Shown here one piece after another: positions 25,717 through 35,702 of a stretch of 64,000 nucleotides of DNA. The stretch lies in the NCBI RefSeq assembly GCF_013155275.1, contig NZ_JABJXS010000006.1, positions 124,001 to 188,000 on the forward strand, in the 5' to 3' direction. This stretch comes from Brenneria sp. hezel4-2-4. Its GTDB lineage: Bacteria > Pseudomonadota > Gammaproteobacteria > Enterobacterales > Enterobacteriaceae. The notes beneath the pieces were generated by a model. That model saw nothing but the letters and a program-made list of their open reading frames with translations, had not been told where the DNA came from and did no database searches. Numbering within the stretch: the first letter of the stretch is position 1; every line of letters begins with the position of its first letter. The position numbers and the translations under genes are program-made.

Positions 25717-27633
25717 TTATTTTTTATCTTTTACTTCTTCAAACTCGGCATCAACGACATCGTCGTCTTTACGCGCGGACGCATCGTCAGCCGCCCCTTC
25801 CGCCGCACCAGCCTGAGCCTGCTGCTGAGAAGCTTCCAGCAATTTACCTGAAGCCTGCACCAGCGCCTGGATTTTGGCTTCAATGTCCGCTTTGTCTTCA
25901 CCTTTCAACGCACTTTCCAATGCTTTCAGCGCGTCGTCAATGGCGGTTTTATCATCAGCGGCCAGGCTATCGCCCACTTCTTCAAGCTGCTTGCGCGTGC
26001 TGTGCAACAGATGATCGCCCTGGTTGCGGGTTTGAACCAGCTCTTCAAACTTACGGTCGGATTCCGCGTTCGCCTCAGCATCACGCACCATTTTCTGGAT
26101 TTCATCCTCGTTCAGACCAGAAGAGGCCTTGATGGTGATTTTCTGCTCGCGGCCGCTGTTTTTATCTTTAGCGGAAACGTGCAGGATACCATCGGCATCG
26201 ATGTCGAACGTGACTTCGATCTGCGGCATACCGCGCGGCGCAGGCTGAATGCCATCCAGGTTAAACTGCCCCAGTGATTTGTTGTCGCTGGCGCGTTTAC
26301 GTTCGCCTTGCAGAACATGGATCGTCACCGCGGACTGGTTATCTTCCGCCGTGGAGAACACCTGACTGTGTTTGGTCGGGATGGTGGTGTTCTTGGAGAT
26401 CAGCGCCGTCATCACGCCGCCCATGGTTTCGATACCCAGCGACAGCGGGGTAACGTCCAGCAGCAGAACGTCTTTCACATCGCCGGATAACACGCCGCCC
26501 TGAACAGCAGCGCCGATAGCCACAGCTTCATCCGGGTTGACATCTTTACGCGGCTCTTTACCGAAGAAATCAGCGACTTTTTTCTGTACCAGCGGCATAC
26601 GGGTCTGACCGCCGACCAGGATCACGTCCTGAATGTCAGAAACGGACAGACCGGCGTCTTTCAGCGCCACTTTCAGCGGCTCCAGCGAACGGTTGACCAG
26701 ATCTTCAACCAAAGATTCCAGTTTGGCGCGGGTCACCTTGATGTTCAGGTGTTTCGGGCCGCTCGCATCCGCGGTGATGTACGGCAGGTTAACGTCAGTC
26801 TGCTGCGCGGAAGAAAGCTCGATTTTGGCTTTTTCCGCCGCTTCTTTCAGACGCTGCATCGCCAGAGGATCGTTACGCAGATCGAAACCCTGTTCTTTCT
26901 TAAATTCGTCGACCAGATAGTTGATCATCCGGCTGTCGAAGTCTTCGCCGCCCAGGTGGGTATCCCCATTGGTTGCCAGCACTTCAAACGTTTTTTCGCC
27001 ATCGACTTCATCGATTTCGATAATGGAAATATCGAAAGTACCGCCGCCCAGGTCATATACGGCAATGGTGCGGTTGCCCACTTCTTTATCCAAACCATAC
27101 GCCAGCGCGGCGGCGGTAGGTTCGTTAATAATACGTTTCACTTCCAGACCGGCGATACGGCCGGCATCTTTGGTGGCTTGACGCTGCGCATCGTTGAAGT
27201 ATGCCGGAACGGTAATAACCGCTTCGGTCACCGGTTCGCCCAGATAGTCTTCCGCCGTTTTCTTCATTTTTTTCAGCACTTCCGCTGAAATCTGCGGCGG
27301 CGCCATTTTCTGATCTTTGACTTCCAGCCAGGCGTCGCCGTTATCAGCCGCGATGATTTTATACGGCATGATGTTGGTGTCGCGCTGAACTTCTTCGTCT
27401 TTAAAACGACGGCCGATCAGACGCTTAATCGCAAACAGCGTATTTTTCGGGTTAGTCACCGCCTGACGCTTAGCCGGTTGGCCAACCAGAGTTTCACCGT
27501 CTTGCGTATAAGCAATAATTGAAGGCGTCGTACGATCGCCCTCGCTGTTTTCCAGTACTTTAACCTGCGTACCGTCCATAATCGCTACACAAGAGTTGGT
27601 TGTACCCAGGTCGATACCAATAATCTTACCCAT
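25717..27633 (-). CDS. dnaK: Hsp70 chaperone DnaK
   Basis: DnaK is the ATP-driven Hsp70 chaperone and represses the heat-shock response by binding sigma32. The 638-residue product has the same length as in E. coli. It begins [20 protein letters not shown], with phosphate loops [15 protein letters not shown] and [11 protein letters not shown], the interdomain linker [14 protein letters not shown], and a C-terminal lid ending in acidic [20 protein letters not shown] precedes the ATG. Transcription is from two sigma32-type promoters upstream. Confidence 0.99.
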   Translation of the reverse strand: MGKIIGIDLGTTNSCVAIMDGTQVKVLENSEGDRTTPSIIAYTQDGETLVGQPAKRQAVTNPKNTLFAIKRLIGRRFKDEEVQRDTNIMPYKIIAADNGDAWLEVKDQKMAPPQISAEVLKKMKKTAEDYLGEPVTEAVITVPAYFNDAQRQATKDAGRIAGLEVKRIINEPTAAALAYGLDKEVGNRTIAVYDLGGGTFDISIIEIDEVDGEKTFEVLATNGDTHLGGEDFDSRMINYLVDEFKKEQGFDLRNDPLAMQRLKEAAEKAKIELSSAQQTDVNLPYITADASGPKHLNIKVTRAKLESLVEDLVNRSLEPLKVALKDAGLSVSDIQDVILVGGQTRMPLVQKKVADFFGKEPRKDVNPDEAVAIGAAVQGGVLSGDVKDVLLLDVTPLSLGIETMGGVMTALISKNTTIPTKHSQVFSTAEDNQSAVTIHVLQGERKRASDNKSLGQFNLDGIQPAPRGMPQIEVTFDIDADGILHVSAKDKNSGREQKITIKASSGLNEDEIQKMVRDAEANAESDRKFEELVQTRNQGDHLLHSTRKQLEEVGDSLAADDKTAIDDALKALESALKGEDKADIEAKIQALVQASGKLLEASQQQAQAGAAEGAADDASARKDDDVVDAEFEEVKDKK

Positions 27634-27682
27634 CTAAACATCTCCACTAAAAAGTCATATCCGGTGTGGTAGTTCAACCTAC

Positions 27683-27709
27683 TATGCGGGCTAAATGTCG
27701 TTTTTCAAC
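27683..27709 (-). promoter_or_regulatory. dnaK heat-shock promoter P2
   Basis: The minus strand reads GTTGAAA, an 11-bp spacer and GCCCGCATA, matching the sigma32 pattern (CTTGAAA / CCCCATNT) with a divergent -10. It lies about 50 bases before dnaK. The layout equals the P2 promoter of E. coli dnaK. Confidence 0.7.
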
Positions 27710-27821
27710 TACACAACACCCTGTTCCACCTGTTCAGCCCTCATATTACAAAGGCGCTGCCCAAGTTTAACGACCCGACATAAACCTATTTGATTTGGTC
27801 AAACTGTTTTGGTTGAAAATA

Positions 27822-27849
27822 AGATGGGGCCAACAATCCCATCATCAAG
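27822..27849 (-). promoter_or_regulatory. dnaK heat-shock promoter P1
   Basis: The minus strand reads CTTGATG, a 13-bp spacer and CCCCATCT, a near-consensus sigma32 promoter about 190 bases upstream of dnaK. The first C of the -35 is the last base of an eight-cytosine run (27849-27856 as G on the plus strand). Downstream of both promoters is the ordinary dnaK leader. The rest of the dnaK-satP gap holds no gene. Confidence 0.85.
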
Positions 27850-28027
27850 GGGGGGGATGAAAAAAAATGGTCTTTATTCCTTGTTCGATCAAACTATTGT
27901 TGATTCGCCGTATTGTGTCCGCTCAAACCGCCCGATATGATGCCGCGCCCGCCGTCATTGGCGGCGCGGCAAAACGACAACTTCATATATGAAGGGAACA
28001 TTGATTATCTGTCATTGCAGAGGATTT

Positions 28028-28600
28028 ATGCATACGAACACGTTGGCGAATCCCGGTCCGTTAGGGCTGATGGGCTTCGGGATGACCACTATTTTACTGA
28101 ACCTTCACAACGCAGGCTTTTTCCCGCTTTCTTCCATTATCCTCAGCATGGGCATTTTTTACGGCGGCATCGCCCAGATCCTGGCGGGATTACTGGAATA
28201 TAAAAAAGGCAATACTTTTGGCGCCACCGCATTCACCTCTTACGGCGCCTTCTGGTTGACGTTAGTCGGCATTATTATGCTGCCGAAAACGGGTCTGGCG
28301 GAAGCCAGCGACGCGCGGTTCCTGGGAGTATTCCTCGGGCTGTGGGGCGTATTCACCCTATTTATGTTCTTCGGAACGCTGCGCGCCAACCGCGCATTAC
28401 AGTTTGTGTTCGCCAGCCTGACCGTTCTGTTTGCCTTACTGGCCGTCGGTAATTTTACCGGCAACCACGCCCTGCTGACCGTTGCCGGTTTCGAAGGCAT
28501 CATCTGCGGCGCCAGCGCCATTTATCTGGCGATGGCGGAAGTGCTGAACGAACAGTTTGGCCGAAAAGTGCTGCCCATCGGCGAACGCCGCGCCCACTAA
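28028..28600 (+). CDS. satP: acetate/succinate:H+ symporter SatP (YaaH)
   Basis: SatP is a six-span inner-membrane carrier of the AceTr family that takes up acetate and succinate with protons. The 190-residue protein has the NPG motif at residues 8-10 ([15 protein letters not shown]) and the family block LHNAGFFPL, with a charged C-terminal tail. The ATG is preceded by GAGG. It is divergent from dnaK, as in E. coli. Confidence 0.95.
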   Translation: MHTNTLANPGPLGLMGFGMTTILLNLHNAGFFPLSSIILSMGIFYGGIAQILAGLLEYKKGNTFGATAFTSYGAFWLTLVGIIMLPKTGLAEASDARFLGVFLGLWGVFTLFMFFGTLRANRALQFVFASLTVLFALLAVGNFTGNHALLTVAGFEGIICGASAIYLAMAEVLNEQFGRKVLPIGERRAH

Positions 28601-28620
28601 GTCTCACGAAGATTTGACGT

Positions 28621-28653
28621 TAAAAAGGCCTGCGAAAACAGCAGGCTTTTTTT
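28621..28653 (+). terminator. satP terminator
   Basis: The stem GCCTGC / GCAGGC (28628-28633 and 28641-28646) with a 7-base loop is flanked by an A run and followed by seven T residues. Confidence 0.85.
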
Positions 28654-28693
28654 ACGGTTACCGCCAATCATCGGTGCCCGACGGCCCCACGCC

Positions 28694-30040
28694 TTAAATA
28701 CCGACGGGCGAACGGGCCTCCTCTTCTCCTATCTGTTCGCCGCTCTGCTCGCTGTTCAAATCACGCCGCAAATAAATCCCCAACAGCACGCCGACGACTG
28801 ACAGCGTAAGCACATAAAATGCCGGAGCCAGCGGCGTTGCCTTCATAATCAATGTGACAAAGATCGGCGTTAACCCGCCAAAAACCGCATACGAAACGTT
28901 ATAGGAAAATGAGATCCCCGAAAAACGCACCTCCGCCGGGAAAGCGCGCACCATCACATAAGGAACCGCGCCGACCACGCCGACGCTTAAGCCGACAATG
29001 GCGTAGCCGATAAAAAGCAGACTCGCGTTGCTGGCCGCCGTACTGTAGAAAAACCAACTGCATGCGGCCAGCGACAAACTGCCCAGAATAAACATTTTGC
29101 TGGCGCCAAAGCGGTCAACAATCAGGCCGGCGCCGATGCAGCCAACCATCAGCATAATGGTCGCCAGACAGTTTGCCTGTAACGCCAGCGCCGCAGAAAC
29201 GCCGTGTACTTTTTGCAGGTATGTCGGAGCCATCAAAATCACCACCACAATGCAAGCGGACAGCATCCAGGTCAGCAACATCGAAACCACGATCGCTTTG
29301 CGATGGTTCATCACCACCGATTTTAGCGGCAACTCCTCAGCCAGTTTCTTATGGGCCTGCATTTCCATAAAGATCGGCGTTTCCTGTAACCAGCGACGCA
29401 GATACATCGCCACCAGCCCAAAGATCCCGCCAATAAAGAACGGCAAACGCCAGCCGCCGCCCGACATCTGCTCAGGAGTGAATACGGTATTCAACAAGGT
29501 GGCGACCAGCGATCCCAACAGAATTCCCATAGTCAGCCCCGCGGTCAACGTGCCGCAGGCAAAACCAATCCGTGAACGCGGGACATGCTCGGCGACAAAT
29601 ACCCATGCGCCGGGAACCTCGCCGCCGATCGCCGCGCCCTGTAACACGCGCATCAGCAACAATAATAAAGGCGCGGCGATGCCGATAGACGCATAGGTCG
29701 GCAGCATCCCCATCGCTAGCGTGGGCAATGCCATCAGCAAAATGCTCAGGCTGAACATTTTCTTACGTCCGACCAGATCGCCGAAGTGGGCCATAACGAT
29801 GCCCCCCAGCGGGCGAGCGAGATAGCCGGCGGCAAAGATGCCAAAGGTCTGAACCTGACGCAGCCACTCGGGTATGTCCGCCGGGAAAAAGAGGTCGCCG
29901 ATGACCGCCGCAAAAAAGACGAAAATGATGAAATCATAGAATTCCAGCGCGCCGCCCAGCGCAGCCAGAGAAAGCGTTTTGTAATCTTGCCGGTTTAGCC
30001 GACGTTGCCGCCGATGAGATTGATGATGCTCGTGTGCCAT
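28694..30040 (-). CDS. MFS transporter, metabolite:H+ symporter (MHS) subfamily
   Basis: The protein has 448 residues with about 12 hydrophobic spans and charged histidine- and arginine-rich ends. MHS features include ALGGALEFYDF at the first span, the loop FGDLVGRKKMF between spans 2 and 3, and RVLQGAAIGGEVPGAWVFVAEH. Relatives such as ProP, KgtP and ShiA import organic acids, betaines or shikimate with protons. The substrate cannot be assigned. The ATG at 30040 is preferred; an in-frame ATG at 30082 sits only about 20 bases after a TATAGT element that may be its promoter. Neither has a clear ribosome site. The gene is not part of this interval in E. coli. Confidence 0.87.
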   Translation of the reverse strand: MAHEHHQSHRRQRRLNRQDYKTLSLAALGGALEFYDFIIFVFFAAVIGDLFFPADIPEWLRQVQTFGIFAAGYLARPLGGIVMAHFGDLVGRKKMFSLSILLMALPTLAMGMLPTYASIGIAAPLLLLLMRVLQGAAIGGEVPGAWVFVAEHVPRSRIGFACGTLTAGLTMGILLGSLVATLLNTVFTPEQMSGGGWRLPFFIGGIFGLVAMYLRRWLQETPIFMEMQAHKKLAEELPLKSVVMNHRKAIVVSMLLTWMLSACIVVVILMAPTYLQKVHGVSAALALQANCLATIMLMVGCIGAGLIVDRFGASKMFILGSLSLAACSWFFYSTAASNASLLFIGYAIVGLSVGVVGAVPYVMVRAFPAEVRFSGISFSYNVSYAVFGGLTPIFVTLIMKATPLAPAFYVLTLSVVGVLLGIYLRRDLNSEQSGEQIGEEEARSPVGI

Positions 30041-30164
30041 AAATTGCCGCGCAGTGCCAGAGGGGAAAATAAAATCCGCCATCGTGTGTAAAGAAAAAAT
30101 TACTATAGCGGCAAAATTTCAATACACCAGCAAAGCTGAATCTTATATTTAAAATAGTCAAACT

Positions 30165-30752
30165 TCAGTTTTTTATTTCGCGTACAGCATTTTTAGGACG
30201 AAAAGCTGCTACGACATTCGGATCGGTTTCAACATAAGGGCCTTCCAGCAATTGGATGCAATACGGAATACTGGCGAAAATTCCCGCCACAATCACCTTG
30301 CCGTCCGCATCCTTCAGCCCTTCCAGCGTCTCTTTAATGGATTTAGGCTGTCCCGGCAGATTAAGAATCAATGCATGTTTACGAATCACCCCTACCTGCC
30401 TTGAGAGAATCGCCGTCGGCACGAATTGCAGGCTGATTTGACGCATCTGTTCGCCAAACCCCGGCATTTCGCGATCGGCAACGGCCAGCGTCGCATCGGG
30501 GGTGACATCACGACGCGCCGGCCCTGTGCCGCCGGTCGTTAGCACCAGATGACAGCCCCGCTCGTCAACCAGCTCGCACAGCGTTTGTTCAATCAACGGC
30601 TGCTCATCAGGCACCAGCCGGGTTTCGATTTCAAAGGGCGTCGTTAACGCCGCCGTCAGCCATGTTTCCAGCGCCGGTATGCCTTTATCCTGATAAACGC
30701 CGCCGGACGCCCGATCGGAAACGGATACCAGACCAACATGCAATACGTTCAT
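30165..30752 (-). CDS. mog: molybdopterin adenylyltransferase MogA
   Basis: MogA adenylates molybdopterin before molybdenum insertion. The 195-residue protein carries the MoeA/MogA signature TTGGTGPARRDVTPDATLAV, an unbroken block near residue 72, plus LVSVSDRASGGVYQDKGIPA at the N terminus and LNLPGQPKSI. GGAG lies 8 bases before the ATG. It stands alone between the MHS transporter and the diguanylate cyclase. Confidence 0.96.
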   Translation of the reverse strand: MNVLHVGLVSVSDRASGGVYQDKGIPALETWLTAALTTPFEIETRLVPDEQPLIEQTLCELVDERGCHLVLTTGGTGPARRDVTPDATLAVADREMPGFGEQMRQISLQFVPTAILSRQVGVIRKHALILNLPGQPKSIKETLEGLKDADGKVIVAGIFASIPYCIQLLEGPYVETDPNVVAAFRPKNAVREIKN

Positions 30753-31102
30753 AAGAGGACTCCAGTAAAATAAAAAATCAATTTTATCAGGATATTGTCT
30801 GATTCAAGTATCTATTTAGATCTGAATATAATCATAGTTATTAAATAGCGTCCCAAAAATGAAAAAATTTTCATTTTAATCAGTTCCTCTGAATCGGATC
30901 TCGCAAGGTAATACAAACAGCCTGAGTTTGTTGATCCCTTCCGCGCTATATTCAATCATTTGTAAATAAAAACCTTTTAAAAAAACAAAAAAGAACGATG
31001 GCGACTATCATTAAAGCTCACCAGACTCCGGGTAATATGTTAAAATTGAGGCATAACTTCACTGCCAAGAATAAGTAAAAAAGCCTCGCCAAGGAAGTAT
31101 TC
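30753..31102. other. AT-rich intergenic region before the diguanylate cyclase
   Basis: This divergent gap of 350 bases between mog and the GGDEF gene is strikingly AT-rich and holds no gene. It contains a perfect 10-base inverted repeat (AAAATGAAAA / TTTTCATTTT with a 2-base centre) at 30856-30877. Promoters for both genes must lie here, but I could not place them with confidence. Confidence 0.5.
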
Positions 31103-32188
31103 ATGAAGAGCACTAAGTATAAGATATTAGAGTTTTTTTCCCATCCTATATCCGCATTTTTTCTGTTCGGTTCTATTTCCTTTTTAATCGCCATCGTTGT
31201 TATGCATGAGTCAAATAAAAGAACCTGGAAGTTAGAAAAACATAACCTGGACTCAATAATTAAAACTTATGAATCATATAGCTCCGGCGATGTGACCGAG
31301 GTCGATACAACAGAAAAAACAGGACGTTATGTTTTCACACGGATAAGAACGCTGGCATTTAATACCCGGGATGCAGGCAGTGAATGTATCAATAGATTAT
31401 CGTCTTTGGAATTACAGTTTAAGGATATGGCAATTATCCGGGTCTGCCACAATAAACTCCCCTCAATAGGCGAGTACGCGGGGAAAGACACATTAACGAT
31501 CATTTTTCCTCTGCTGTCGGCGAAAGACGATCTGTTGGGTATTCGGATCAGAACAACGTTAAAAGCCACTCCCCCTTCAGTATTTGATATCTTTTCGTCT
31601 CTCACCGCGATCGCCGGTATATCGAGCATTGTATTGCTTTTTGCCGTGCTGGGCAGTTTGCTCTCCATACTCGCCAAAAAGTACCTGATAGAATTGCCGA
31701 TAACCGCAAGGTATGACGATCTGACCGGCTACCTGAGACGGGACGCGTTTTTTATGACGGCCAATAAAGCGCTGAACATCGCCGATTTTTCCAAACGCCC
31801 CGTTTGCGTCATTCTTATCGATATCGATCACTTTAAGATCGTTAATGATACCCTCGGCCATAGCGCCGGGGATGAAGCGCTGAAACTGGTGGCGGAAGTA
31901 TTTAAAAAGTCATTCCGCCGCGAAGATATTTTTGGCCGGATCGGCGGGGATGAATTCGCCATTGTTTTACCCAATATCGGGCTGGAAGACGCCTACATGG
32001 TCGCAGAGCGGGCCAGATTACGGGTTAGCGACGCCAATAGTGAGATGTTCGGCAATGACGTGAACCTGACGGTCAGCATCGGATTGGTTGAATACCGTAT
32101 TGAGAAAGAAGATTTAACCGCCGTTATGAAGCGGGCGGATAAAAAGCTTTATGACGCCAAGAAAACGCGAAATGCCGTGGCGAAATAA
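31103..32188 (+). CDS. membrane-anchored diguanylate cyclase (GGDEF)
   Basis: The 361-residue protein has one N-terminal span (about residues 15-34), a periplasmic sensor region of about 125 residues, a second span (about 162-190) and a C-terminal GGDEF domain. The active-site loop GGDEF is intact at residues 281-285. The inhibitory site RRED at 272-275 is the canonical five residues upstream, so cyclase activity with product inhibition is expected. The opening DDLTGYLRRDAFF is a variant of the usual DxLTGLxNR. The periplasmic part has two cysteines (95 and 115) that could form a disulfide; its ligand is unknown. AAGGAA precedes the ATG. The gene is absent from the mog-talB interval of E. coli. 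Confidence 0.93.
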   Translation: MKSTKYKILEFFSHPISAFFLFGSISFLIAIVVMHESNKRTWKLEKHNLDSIIKTYESYSSGDVTEVDTTEKTGRYVFTRIRTLAFNTRDAGSECINRLSSLELQFKDMAIIRVCHNKLPSIGEYAGKDTLTIIFPLLSAKDDLLGIRIRTTLKATPPSVFDIFSSLTAIAGISSIVLLFAVLGSLLSILAKKYLIELPITARYDDLTGYLRRDAFFMTANKALNIADFSKRPVCVILIDIDHFKIVNDTLGHSAGDEALKLVAEVFKKSFRREDIFGRIGGDEFAIVLPNIGLEDAYMVAERARLRVSDANSEMFGNDVNLTVSIGLVEYRIEKEDLTAVMKRADKKLYDAKKTRNAVAK

Positions 32189-32224
32189 CGCCGCGCGCGC
32201 CTGTAACCATAAAGAGGATGGCGC

Positions 32225-32256
32225 AAATAGCCGGATAGCGATCCCGGCTATTTTTT
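32225..32256. terminator. convergent terminator, diguanylate cyclase / talB
   Basis: AAATAGCCGG and CCGGCTATTT form a 10-bp stem with a 9-base loop, followed by TTTTTT on the plus strand. It terminates the diguanylate cyclase gene and lies just beyond the talB stop. Confidence 0.85.
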
Positions 32257-32267
32257 CGAACCGGCTG

Positions 32268-33221
32268 TTACAGTAATTCAGCGATCATTTTTTCCAGCTT
32301 TTCCTGATCGACGGCAAACTTGCGGATACCGTCGGCCAGTTTATCTACCGCCATCGGATCCTGATTATGCTGCCAGTAGAACTGCGCTTCCGTCATTTTC
32401 GCCGGGCGCGCCTTAACATCGCCGGTATAAGACAGCTTACGGACGACGTCGCCTTCGCTTTCCGACAGTTCTTTCAACAGCGCAGGCGCGATGGTTAGAC
32501 GATCACAGCCCGCCAGCTCGATGATTTCACCCAGGTTACGGAAGCTTGCGCCCATGACCACCGTTTCATAACCGTGTTGTTTGTAATAGTTGTAGATTTC
32601 AGTCACTGAAACCACGCCCGGATCTTCGGTAGGGGCAAATTCTTTCTTATCGCCATTGGCTTTGTACCAGTCCAGAATACGGCCAACAAACGGTGAAATC
32701 AGGAATACGCCCGCTTCGGCGCACGCACGAGCCTGGGCAAAGGAGAACAACAGCGTCAGGTTACAGTTGATGCCGTCTTTTTCCAGCTGTTCTGCGGCAC
32801 GAATACCCTGCCAGGTAGAGGCCAGTTTAATCAGAATACGTTCGTTGCTGATGCCGGCATCGTTATAAAGCTTGATCAGATGTTTTGCTTTCGCCACGCT
32901 GGCTTCAGTGTCATACGAAAGACGCGCATCCACTTCGGTAGAGATACGTCCGGGGATCAGTTTTAAGATCTCAAGACCGATGTTCACCGCCAGCTTGTCG
33001 GTCGCATCGACCACCTGCTGCTCGCGGTTATTGCTCTGCTCACGCGCCCAGACAACGGCGTCGTCAATCAGCTTGCGGTATTCGGGGATTTGAGCGGCAT
33101 TAAGAATCAGTGAAGGGTTAGTGGTGGCGTCTTGCGGTTGATACAATTTCATTGCCGCGATATCGCCGGTATCAGCCACAACCGTCGTCAATTGGCGTAG
33201 GGAAGTCAGTTTATCCGTCAT
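32268..33221 (-). CDS. talB: transaldolase
   Basis: Transaldolase moves a dihydroxyacetone unit between sedoheptulose 7-phosphate and glyceraldehyde 3-phosphate in the pentose phosphate pathway. The 317-residue product starts [12 protein letters not shown] and has the Schiff-base lysine in [12 protein letters not shown] (about residue 132), the DATTNPSLI block and the [14 protein letters not shown] segment. The start at 33221 gives the E. coli length; an ATG-like extension of five codons upstream was not used. Confidence 0.97.
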   Translation of the reverse strand: MTDKLTSLRQLTTVVADTGDIAAMKLYQPQDATTNPSLILNAAQIPEYRKLIDDAVVWAREQSNNREQQVVDATDKLAVNIGLEILKLIPGRISTEVDARLSYDTEASVAKAKHLIKLYNDAGISNERILIKLASTWQGIRAAEQLEKDGINCNLTLLFSFAQARACAEAGVFLISPFVGRILDWYKANGDKKEFAPTEDPGVVSVTEIYNYYKQHGYETVVMGASFRNLGEIIELAGCDRLTIAPALLKELSESEGDVVRKLSYTGDVKARPAKMTEAQFYWQHNQDPMAVDKLADGIRKFAVDQEKLEKMIAELL

Positions 33222-33595
33222 GTTGGCATTTCTCATTGTTTATGCGTGAAGTACTCATATATGAATTATTAATGCATGAACTGGTGGCATTATGTTCTCA
33301 CCTGAATCCGATAATAACACGCGCGAAACCCGGCGCAAGACAGCCTTTTCACCAACGTTTTCCATCTGTGCAACGCCGCGCCTGACGTTTTTCCGCCCAT
33401 ATGGCGAGCGTTCAAATAAAAAGTTTATTAAACAATACATTACAGTTAATTCACTAAATAGAAACACCCGTGCCAATCTGATGATTGCTACTCCCTGTTA
33501 TAACCATCAGCGTTTTCTTGCCTGATTTCAGCCCGGTTCTTGTTATGTTCTTGCTATAGTAAGGACATCAAAATCAGCCCGACAGGACATGGCGA
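33222..33595. other. intergenic region between talB and yaaA
   Basis: This divergent gap of 374 bases contains no supported gene. It should carry the talB and yaaA promoters. A TATAGT at 33555-33560 could be the yaaA -10, but no good -35 is placed before it. No repeats or RNA gene are evident. Confidence 0.4.
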
Positions 33596-34369
33596 ATGTT
33601 AATAACCCTTTCACCCGCAAAAACCCTTGATTACACCAGTCCTTTGGCGACGCAACGCTATACTCAGCCGGAATTGCTGGACTATTCCAGCCAGTTGATC
33701 TCCCGGTGTAAGAAACTGACGCCGGCGCAGATCGCATCGTTGATGGGCATCAGCGACAAACTGGCCGGCTTGAATGCGGTTCGCTTTAATGACTGGCGCC
33801 CCGATTTTACGCCAGACAATGCGCGGCAGGCGCTGCTGGCGTTTAAAGGGGATGTTTATACCGGCCTGAACGCGGAAGATTTCAGCGAGCAAGATTTTGA
33901 TTTCGCTCAGCAACACCTGCGCATGCTGTCCGGCTTATACGGCGTGTTACGCCCGCTGGATTTGATGCAGCCTTACCGGCTGGAAATGGGCACCAAGCTT
34001 GATAACAAGGCGGGCAAGGATCTGTATAGCTTTTGGGGAGATGTCATCACCGAAAAACTGAACCAGGCCCTGCGCGAACAGGGCGACGACATTCTGGTGA
34101 ATCTGGCTTCGGACGAATACTTCAAAGCGGTGAAGCCGAAAAAACTCCACGCCCGTCTCATCAAACCGGTGTTTCTGGATGAGAAAAACGGCAAGTTTAA
34201 AGTCATCAGCTTTTACGCCAAGAAAGCCCGCGGGTTGATGAGCCGTTTTATTATCCAAAACCGCCTGACGCAGCCGGAACAATTAAAAGATTTCGATTTG
34301 GAAGGGTATTTCTTTGCCGATGCGGAATCTTCCGCTCAGGAACTGGTGTTTAAACGCCGCGAGCAATGA
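33596..34369 (+). CDS. yaaA: peroxide-stress protein YaaA (UPF0246)
   Basis: YaaA is a cytoplasmic DNA-binding protein of the UPF0246/DUF328 family; in E. coli it limits free iron during hydrogen peroxide stress and belongs to the OxyR regulon. The 257-residue product begins [20 protein letters not shown] and has the family blocks [35 protein letters not shown] and [11 protein letters not shown]. It is convergent with thrC, as in E. coli. Confidence 0.95.
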   Translation: MLITLSPAKTLDYTSPLATQRYTQPELLDYSSQLISRCKKLTPAQIASLMGISDKLAGLNAVRFNDWRPDFTPDNARQALLAFKGDVYTGLNAEDFSEQDFDFAQQHLRMLSGLYGVLRPLDLMQPYRLEMGTKLDNKAGKDLYSFWGDVITEKLNQALREQGDDILVNLASDEYFKAVKPKKLHARLIKPVFLDEKNGKFKVISFYAKKARGLMSRFIIQNRLTQPEQLKDFDLEGYFFADAESSAQELVFKRREQ

Positions 34370-34379
34370 TGGGCGAAGC

Positions 34380-34401
34380 AAGGGCGGCTAGTTCCGCCCT
34401 T
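34380..34401. terminator. hairpin between yaaA and thrC
   Basis: AAGGGCGG and CCGCCCTT form an 8-bp stem with a 6-base loop between the convergent stops. It has no long T tract. Confidence 0.55.
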
Positions 34402-34409
34402 GACAACGA

Positions 34410-35699
34410 TTACGCAGGCAACGTCATCAGGAACTGACGCAGTCTGGCGAAATCATTCGGGAAGTCATGCGACAGCAAATCCAGATCGGCGCGTTTCGCC
34501 AGCGCCTCAGGCAACTCCAGCGTTTTCCCCAGAATGGCTTCCACGCTTTCCTTGAATTTCGCCGGGTGCGCCGTACCCAGGAACAACCCGAACTCGCCGG
34601 GCTGTAGCTGATCGCGTAATAAGCGATAGGCTATCGCCGCGTGAGGCTCCGAGGTATAACCCAGCGCATCGAGTTCATGCAGGGTTTCTTTGGTGACGTC
34701 ATCGCTTACCGCGCCAGAGCCCAGCGTTTTCAACTGCCAGTTTTTACGACGGAACAGCTCTTCTACGCGCGGCCAGTTATTCGGCTGACTCACATCCATG
34801 GCGTTGGACAACGTGGCGACGGTCTTATTCGGTTCCCAGACCCCATTGCTCAGGAAACGCGGCACGGTATCGTTGGCATTGGTCGCGGCGATAAAACGTT
34901 TAATCGGCAGACCGAGGGATTTGGCTAACAGGCCGGCGGTCAGATCGCCGAAGTTGCCGCTTGGCACGGAAACCACCAGTTGATTACGCGCTTCCTGCGG
35001 CAGTTGCGCCACCGCTTCAAAGTAGTAGCAGATTTGCGCCAGCAACCGGCTGATATTAATGGAGTTGGCCGAATTCAGGCCAATCGCCTTTTTCAGTTCT
35101 TCATCATCAAAAGCCTGCTTGACCAGCGCCTGACAGGCATCAAAATCGCTGTCGACGGCGACAGTATGAATATTGCCGCCCAGCGTGCAGAACAGTTTTT
35201 CCTGCAACGGGCTGATTTTACCGCGCGGATAGAGGATCACCACGCGAATGTTTTCCAGACCGTAAAACGCGTGAGCGACCGCCGCACCGGTATCGCCGGA
35301 GGTGGCGGTAAGAATAGTGATTTTCCGATCGCCCGCCACTTCCGTCAGCATTTGCGCCATAAAACGGCCGCCGAAATCCTTGAACGCCAGCGTCGGGCCG
35401 TGGAACAACTCCAGTGAGGCGATATCTTCCGTTACCGAGACGACAGGCGCCGGGAAAGCAAACGCCTTTTTAACACGCTGATAGACCGTTTCATCGGACA
35501 GTTCATCGCCGATGTAAGCGGATAAAATACGGCTGCTGCGGGTAACAAAATCCATTTCCAGCAGTTGGTCGATATCGGCCCGGTCAAATTCTGGCAGTTC
35601 CAAAGGAAAGAACAGCCCCTGCCGGCTTCCCAACCCTCGTTGAATGGCCTGAGCAAAGTTGACCTGCTCATTGTGATCTTTAAGGTTGTACAGTTTCAT
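34410..35699 (-). CDS. thrC: threonine synthase
   Basis: ThrC is a PLP enzyme converting O-phosphohomoserine to threonine. The 429-residue protein has the PLP lysine in PTLAFKDFGGRFMAQML (about residue 107), the phosphate-binding SGDTGAAVAHAF region and SVPSGNFGDLTAG. It is last in thrLABC, 3 bases after thrB. Confidence 0.98.
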   Translation of the reverse strand: MKLYNLKDHNEQVNFAQAIQRGLGSRQGLFFPLELPEFDRADIDQLLEMDFVTRSSRILSAYIGDELSDETVYQRVKKAFAFPAPVVSVTEDIASLELFHGPTLAFKDFGGRFMAQMLTEVAGDRKITILTATSGDTGAAVAHAFYGLENIRVVILYPRGKISPLQEKLFCTLGGNIHTVAVDSDFDACQALVKQAFDDEELKKAIGLNSANSINISRLLAQICYYFEAVAQLPQEARNQLVVSVPSGNFGDLTAGLLAKSLGLPIKRFIAATNANDTVPRFLSNGVWEPNKTVATLSNAMDVSQPNNWPRVEELFRRKNWQLKTLGSGAVSDDVTKETLHELDALGYTSEPHAAIAYRLLRDQLQPGEFGLFLGTAHPAKFKESVEAILGKTLELPEALAKRADLDLLSHDFPNDFARLRQFLMTLPA

Positions 35700-35702
35700 G
35701 CA

